A stretch of 64,000 bases of DNA from Agapanthus africanus (lineage: Eukaryota; Streptophyta; Magnoliopsida; Asparagales; Amaryllidaceae), in NCBI GenBank assembly GCA_030015575.1, contig JASDDO010000018.1, positions 378,691,908-378,755,907 on the forward strand. The letters are read 5' to 3'. Under the pieces are notes generated by a model, which did no database searches, was not told the origin of the DNA, and saw nothing but the letters and a program-made list of their open reading frames with translations. How positions within the stretch are numbered: the first letter of the stretch is position 1; every line of letters starts with the position of its first letter. Positions 58,609 through 64,000 of the stretch are shown piece by piece. A program made the position numbers and the translations under genes.

Positions 58609-61600
58609 CTAGGGCCAGCTGCTGGCGTACCGCATACCCAAAGGCTCAAAAAGTCGCTCGAACTGTGTTTGAGGGAGGGCCTTTATGAATGGATCCGCCG
58701 TGTTGTCTTTTGTGTCCACTCTCCATACCTCGATCTCCTGGCGATCAATGATCTCCCTGATCAGGTGATACCGCCTTAAGATATGTCTGGATTTCTGATG
58801 GGACCTTGGTTCCTTCGCTAAAGCTATAGCCCCATTGTTATCGCAATACAAAGGTATTGGGTCAACAATGGACGGAACCACCTGAAGTTCACTAATGAAC
58901 TTCTTCATCCAGACCGCCTCTTTTGCGGCATCGCTTGCAGCAATGTATTCAGCCTCCATCGTTGAGTTTGCGACGGTATCCTGTTTGGAACTCCTCCAAC
59001 ATACCGCCCCTCCGTTGAGCGTAAACACAAAACCCAAGACAGATTTGCTGTCATCTTTGTCACTCTGGAAGCTTGAATCGGCAAAGGACTCGACCCTGAG
59101 GTCTCCATTACCGTAAACCAGGAACATCTCCTTAGTCCTTCTCAGGTACTTGAGAATGTTCTTCACTGCCGTCCAGTGGTCCTCACCTGGGTCTGACTGA
59201 TACCGGCTCACCACGCTCAGCGCATAAGCTACATCTAGTCTTATACATAGCATCGCATACATTATAGATCCTACCGCCGAAGCGTAGGGTATAGTGCTCA
59301 TGCGAACCCTCTCCTCGTCAGTCTTAGGAGACATCTTCTTGGAGAGGGTGATTCCGTGCAATGCGGGTATATTATCCCGCTTGGAATCTTCCATACTAAA
59401 TCTCTTTAGTACGGTCTCTATGTACCTGGACTGCGAAAGTCCCAGTAGTCTCTTGGATCTATCTCTATAGATCTTGATCCCCAAAATGTACGAGGCATCA
59501 CCCAGGTCCTTCATGGAGAACCGTTGTGACAAGAATAGCTTGACCGATTGTAGCATAGGAATGTCATTTCCTATCAAAAGAATGTCGTCCACGTACAAGA
59601 CTAGGAACACGACAGTTCGTCCTATAATCTTCTTATAGACACAAGGTTCATCTTCGTTCTTGATGAAATCAAATTCCTTGATTGCCTCATCAAAACAGAT
59701 GTTCCAGCTCCGCGATGCCTGCTTTAATGCATTAATGGATTTAAGCAACTTGCACACCTTCCCGCTGCTCCCACTGCTTACGAAACCTTCTGGCTGATCC
59801 ATGTAAACGCACTCTTCCAAACAGCCGTTCAGAAAAGCCGTTTTAACGTCCATCTGCCAGATTTCATAGTCATGGAAGGCAGTAATGGCAAGTAGGATCC
59901 GAATGGATTTGAGCATAGCCACTGGAGAAAAAGTTTCGTCATAGTCCACACCAGGTCTTTGACGAAAACTTTTTGCAACGAGTCTAGCCTTATAAGTTTC
60001 CACCTGCCCATCTACACCAAGTTTCCTTTTGTAGATCCATTTGCATCCAACGGGTTTTATCCTAGGTGGAGCAATATCCAAGGTCCATACTTTATTGGCG
60101 TACATGGACTCCATTTCGGATTGCATTGCTTCCTGCCACTTATCAGAGTCCCTACTGATAATGGCCTGCCTGAAACTGGTAGAGTCATCTTCTTCCAAGA
60201 TGCAATCCTCTCGATCACCGTCTAAGAGAAAACCGTAGTATCTCTCGGGCGGATGAGAAATCCTACCAGATCTGCGGAGTGGCTGAGGTTTGTCTGGGGT
60301 TATTGAATTCTGAGGTTCTGTCAAATTTTCAGTTTCATTTTGTGGTCGCTGAATTTCTTCCAGTTCTACCGAACTCCCACTTGTTTCTTTTGCAAGAAAT
60401 TGCCACTCTAAAAAGGTGGCGTGGCGAGATACAAACACCTTCTGTTCCTCGGTGTGGTAGAACAGATATCCTGTGTAGTTTTTAGGATATCCCACAAATT
60501 TACATAGAACTGAACGTGCCTGAAGTTTGTCCGGATTTTGTACTTTACATAGGCCAGACAACCCCATATCTTAATACGTTTAAGATACGGCCTTTTACCA
60601 TTCCATATCTTGAACGGTGTCTTAGGCACAGATTTAGACGGAACATCGTTCAATAGATATGCTGCTGTCAAAAGCGCATATCCCCAAAATGAAAGAGGTA
60701 ACTCGGCATTACTCATCATGGAGCGAACCATATCCAATAGGATATGATTCCTCCGCTCCAATACACCGTTGTGCTGTGGAGTATAAGGAGGAGTAAGCTG
60801 AGAGAGAATACCATTCTCTTTTAAGTAATCTAGAAATTCCGTGCTTAAGTACTCCCCTCCTCTATCAGACCGGAGGATCTTGATACTTTTGCCAGTCTGG
60901 TTCTCTACTTCGATTCTGAATTCCTTGAATTTCTCAAAAGCTTCAGATTTGTGTTTCATAAGATACACATATCCGAATCTAGAGAGATCGTCAGTGAATG
61001 TGATGAAGTACGAGAACCCACCCCTTGCATGTATAGATATCGGACCACATACATCACTGTGTATGAGTCCTAAGAGCTCTGTTGCTCTTTCTCCATGTCC
61101 GGTGAATGGAGATTTGGTCATTTTCCCTTTGAGACAAAACTGACAAGTTTCATAAGATGAAAACTCGAACGTATTCAAGAGTCCATCTTTATGCAACTTA
61201 CTTAGTCTTTTCTCTCCAATATGACCAAGTCTACAATGCCATAAGTAGGACTCATTCGTATCTGAATTCTTCCTCTTGCGTGTGTTTTGTACATTGAGAA
61301 CTGTATTCTGATTTAGAACGTAGATACCATTACACAGTGTACCTTCTGCAACCAGTACCTTATGAAAGTAAATGTTCATGATATTTCTATCAATAACAAA
61401 GTTATATCCATCTTTATCGAGTAAAGAAACTGATATGATGTTGAAAACCATGGAAGGTACATAGTAGCAATCGTTCAAAATCATAGTATTGCCATTTGGC
61501 AACACTAGGTGATATTCACCGACGGCTGCAGCATTAACTTGTGCTCCGTTCGCTACCCTGAGCGACATATCACAGGTGAAACTTTCCTACTTTTTCTCAG

Positions 61601-61854
61601 TCCCTGCAATAAATTACAGATATGAGATCCTGATCCGGTATCAAGTACCCAGGAGGTAGGGCTGACCGTAAAGCAGTTCTCAATTACAAGAACACCTGAA
61701 TAGATGCAAAACCATGCTTCTTCTTCAACTGGGTATCCTTGAAATCCATACAAACCTCTTTCCCTTGATCAAACTTATGACTGTTGTCACAAGTTACAGC
61801 CGAACCAACGTTCCCCAGCCCCGAATAAGAATTCGGATCGGTCAAACGATACAT
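58609..61854 (-). pseudogene. Best-preserved Angela-type copia pol: zinc-knuckle remnant, protease, integrase, RT, RNase H
   Basis: The ATG at 61854 lies 36 bases after a conserved CAG acceptor and begins MYRLTDPN. A CDNSHK zinc-knuckle remnant follows. Protease DTG is at 61642-61634. Integrase frame 61568-60408: H111, H116, C142 and C145 form the HHCC finger, and D172, D235 and E271 the catalytic triad with DD35E spacing. RT/RNase H frame 60567-58609 (652 codons): RT with YVDD at residues 325-328, RNase H acidic residues around 497, 540 and 576, ending SSWP. The parts are separated only by single-base losses near 61700, 61590 and 60545; the last joins the two long frames (they overlap by 160 bases). 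There are no nonsense stops inside the long frames. No gag precedes it. Not translatable as one protein as it stands. Confidence 0.93.
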
Positions 61855-61890
61855 TTTATTATCTTGATTAGGGCGTGAAATGGTTGCTAC

Positions 61891-61912
61891 CTGGAGAGAG
61901 AGAAAAGAAACA
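61891..61912 (-). promoter_or_regulatory. Candidate 3' splice site before pol
   Basis: On the minus strand GTTTCTTTTCTCTCTCTC is followed by CAG and then GTAGCAACC. Identical in layout to 19491 and 35839. Confidence 0.5.
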
Positions 61913-64000
61913 CTCAGCGTGCGCTCTTACAAGATTAGATTGGTTTATTAGTTTATCTAACCAGGATGGCTCCCGCTGTTTCCTCAAATTCTCCTTCAAA
62001 CCTTTAAAAGAAGAACTGGTCGGGATTAATTCCACGTCACAATACTTGCTTAACCTTTCAGCTAGGTTAGTGTTGGTACTTCGAGGGAGGTTTTCCAACG
62101 CTTTCGCGAAGTTCCTTAATTAAGTAACCTCTTTTTCCTGGAGGCGTAGCCCCGCTAACACCGTTCTAGACACCTACTTGGTTTATAGTATTGATTGTTA
62201 AGTGAAATAATCTCCCGAGAGTAATCCAACTCATCAGTGGGATCGGGATCCAACTATCATTGTGTGATGACCTAGATGGAATCCACTCTAGTCACCACAC
62301 TCCAGAAGGTATGCTAAATCTGCAAGTTTCAGTTTCTTTAGAAACTCCTGATGTGGTTTTTGCCCCTAGAACCCAAGTGACCTTGACTGAGCCAACATAT
62401 CAAAGGATCCTAGTCAAGTTCAACCCGTCATTATCTTGATTGCATTAGCCCACCCGTACGAGTCCTTGACTGAGCCAAAATGACCACACGACTGCCCAAC
62501 CAATCACATTGTATCCTACGGAAAAATATTACATAGCTACCGTACACTACGCCTCGGCTGAGCACGAAATACGTAGCACGAATACTAAGCAATACCAATC
62601 CAAAACGACGGAGGGCTATTGCTGGGTTTTGCCGAAAACCCGTTAACGTAATGAACTTGATATCATTGAAGGAACGTGATACCCCTTTTTAAAAATATAG
62701 TGGCGAAAACTTTTGCTAAAGAGGTCACTCCCTGTGAAGGGATCTCGGCTCTTTCCTCGTCGAATGAGGTGCAGGATATTCTAAGCTGAATACCTCGATG
62801 CAAAGCAAGAATAATCGACTATAGTGAAGTTATTACCCTGACGCAAACTTTTGTCCAAGGGGTCACTCCCGATGAAGGGATCTCGGCCCTTGCCTCGTCG
62901 AATGAGGTGCTGGGCATTCATAACCGAATACCTCTGTGCAAAATAAAAGTTAACGTCCTTGCAATAACAGCTTTTTGAAAATTGTTCCAACAACGTCTTT
63001 TAGGTTTGTTTTTTGCATTAATTTAATGTGTCCTATCAATTAATCCTACCATTGCAGAACACAACGAAAATATGACGTACGCTTATGCCATCCGCATTCG
63101 CCACGGGGCCCCGTCATCACCCGTTAAGTTACTTAACTAACGACAGAGCGGGGGCTGGACTAGCACGGATGCAAAGCATAAGCAACGCCTAAATAGATAT
63201 CATATATAGATATATATACATTCGTCAGATGCAATGATAGCCATTCCAGATCACAGATGAACACTTTGGATATACTAGGAATCTGCATTTCGTTCGAGCC
63301 TGCAACGGAAGACAGATTACACGGTCGTGATGAATAGCCAAATACCCCACCCTAGACCCCTACGGGTGCGGCAAACTACCCGCCAAATACCCGAAGTGAA
63401 GCAACCTCCCTCAACAACGTGAGTAGGCCACTCGGCACTTCGAGGTACCCGGTAGTTTGTGCACCCCTCCTTGGGTCTATCCTAGGAGCAAAAACGGTAA
63501 AAAGAAATTATATAATGGCGGCTACAACCTCATCCCGGATGTGCGGCCATACAAATAATATTACATCAATTTACATATTACATGAATTGAAAGATAAAGA
63601 AAACTCTCATCTCACAACCCCCCGGCTATTCATCCGCGACAATCCAACGAATTCATATACACAAACCATCAACATTACAGATCACAGATACGTATAACCC
63701 CTACTAATCGACGTATAGCGATTAGCAGACGTTCAATACATATATCACATCACAGATATAACCCATTAGCCAAAGTCTACAGAAGTTCGATCAAAAATAC
63801 GGATTTGTAACCACCCCAAAAACAAATTTTGTTCTCTGGAAATTCTGGGCAGAAACAAACCATCCTAAAAATCCCAAAACACCAATATAAGAACACTGCA
63901 GGAAACTTGACCCACAGCCGAGTCAACTCGGCCGCGGATCCGCGGCAGGCGCATTCTCTTGCCGCGGTTCCGCGGCGCTTTGACCGAATTGGTGGACCAT
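61913..64000 (-). other. Non-coding leader of the minus-strand copia B element (runs off the window)
   Basis: On the minus strand from the window edge: paired GCCGCGG palindromes (63932-63976), the 'taacttaacgggtgatgacgg' area near 63118, two CACTCCCxxTGAAGGGATC blocks (62728 and 62863, 135 apart), two GACTGAGCCAA repeats (62384 and 62467) and the pyrimidine tract. No gag. By comparison with 38932 and 49063 the PBS should lie about 150-250 bases right of the window. Confidence 0.75.

Overview
The window is plant nuclear DNA made almost entirely of LTR retrotransposons inserted into and broken by one another. I see no host gene, rRNA, tRNA or CRISPR array. The Ty1/copia pol proteins are of the Angela/Tork type, the Ty3/gypsy LTRs and RNase H are of the Tekay/Del (chromovirus) type, and primer sites match plant initiator tRNA-Met. 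LTRs of 2-3.4 kb, heavy nesting and long tandem-repeat stretches suggest intergenic heterochromatin of a large-genome flowering plant. I cannot name the species.

Layout. 1-509 is the 3' tail of a Tekay-type element and 510-3744 its LTR. 3740-7116 is a second long gypsy LTR in the opposite direction. 7117-9419 is a copia 3' tail plus LTR (subfamily A). 9420-9951 is a gypsy RNase H scrap. 9952-10998 is a reversed 5'-truncated LTR of copia subfamily B. 10999-16296 is a 5'-truncated A element (decayed pol, PPT, 3' LTR). 16297-22944 is a B element with partial 5' LTR, PBS, long leader, decayed pol and the stub of its 3' LTR. 22945-30692 holds decayed gypsy-type sequence, mostly on the minus strand. 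30693-41143 is a complete A element on the minus strand with a 5-bp target duplication. 41144-46977 is a 5.8-kb non-coding stretch made of about ten different tandem or hairpin arrays, the continuation of the sequence left of the A insertion. 46978-56395 is an old B element (5' LTR, PBS, leader, decayed pol) hit by a solo A LTR at 53843-56065. 56396-64000 is a minus-strand B element, the best preserved of all; its 5' LTR must lie just beyond the window.

How the parts work. The A and B copia elements share one plan: LTR, PBS, a leader of about 2.3-3 kb with conserved hairpins and duplicated blocks but no gag ORF, a polypyrimidine tract with CAG like a 3' splice site, then pol (zinc-knuckle remnant, protease with DTG, integrase with HHCC and DD35E, reverse transcriptase with YVDD, RNase H), PPT and 3' LTR. 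No copy is fully open, so none here should be autonomous. The complete A element has similar LTRs but a ruined pol whose RT motif reads YVDN, which points to mobilisation in trans.

The observations most worth a second look are the gag-less leader-plus-acceptor architecture, the covarying hairpin cassettes and 79-bp and 132-bp arrays at 42979-46680, the CAG-to-TAG pattern of nonsense changes, and a promoter-side repeat whose copy number varies among LTRs.
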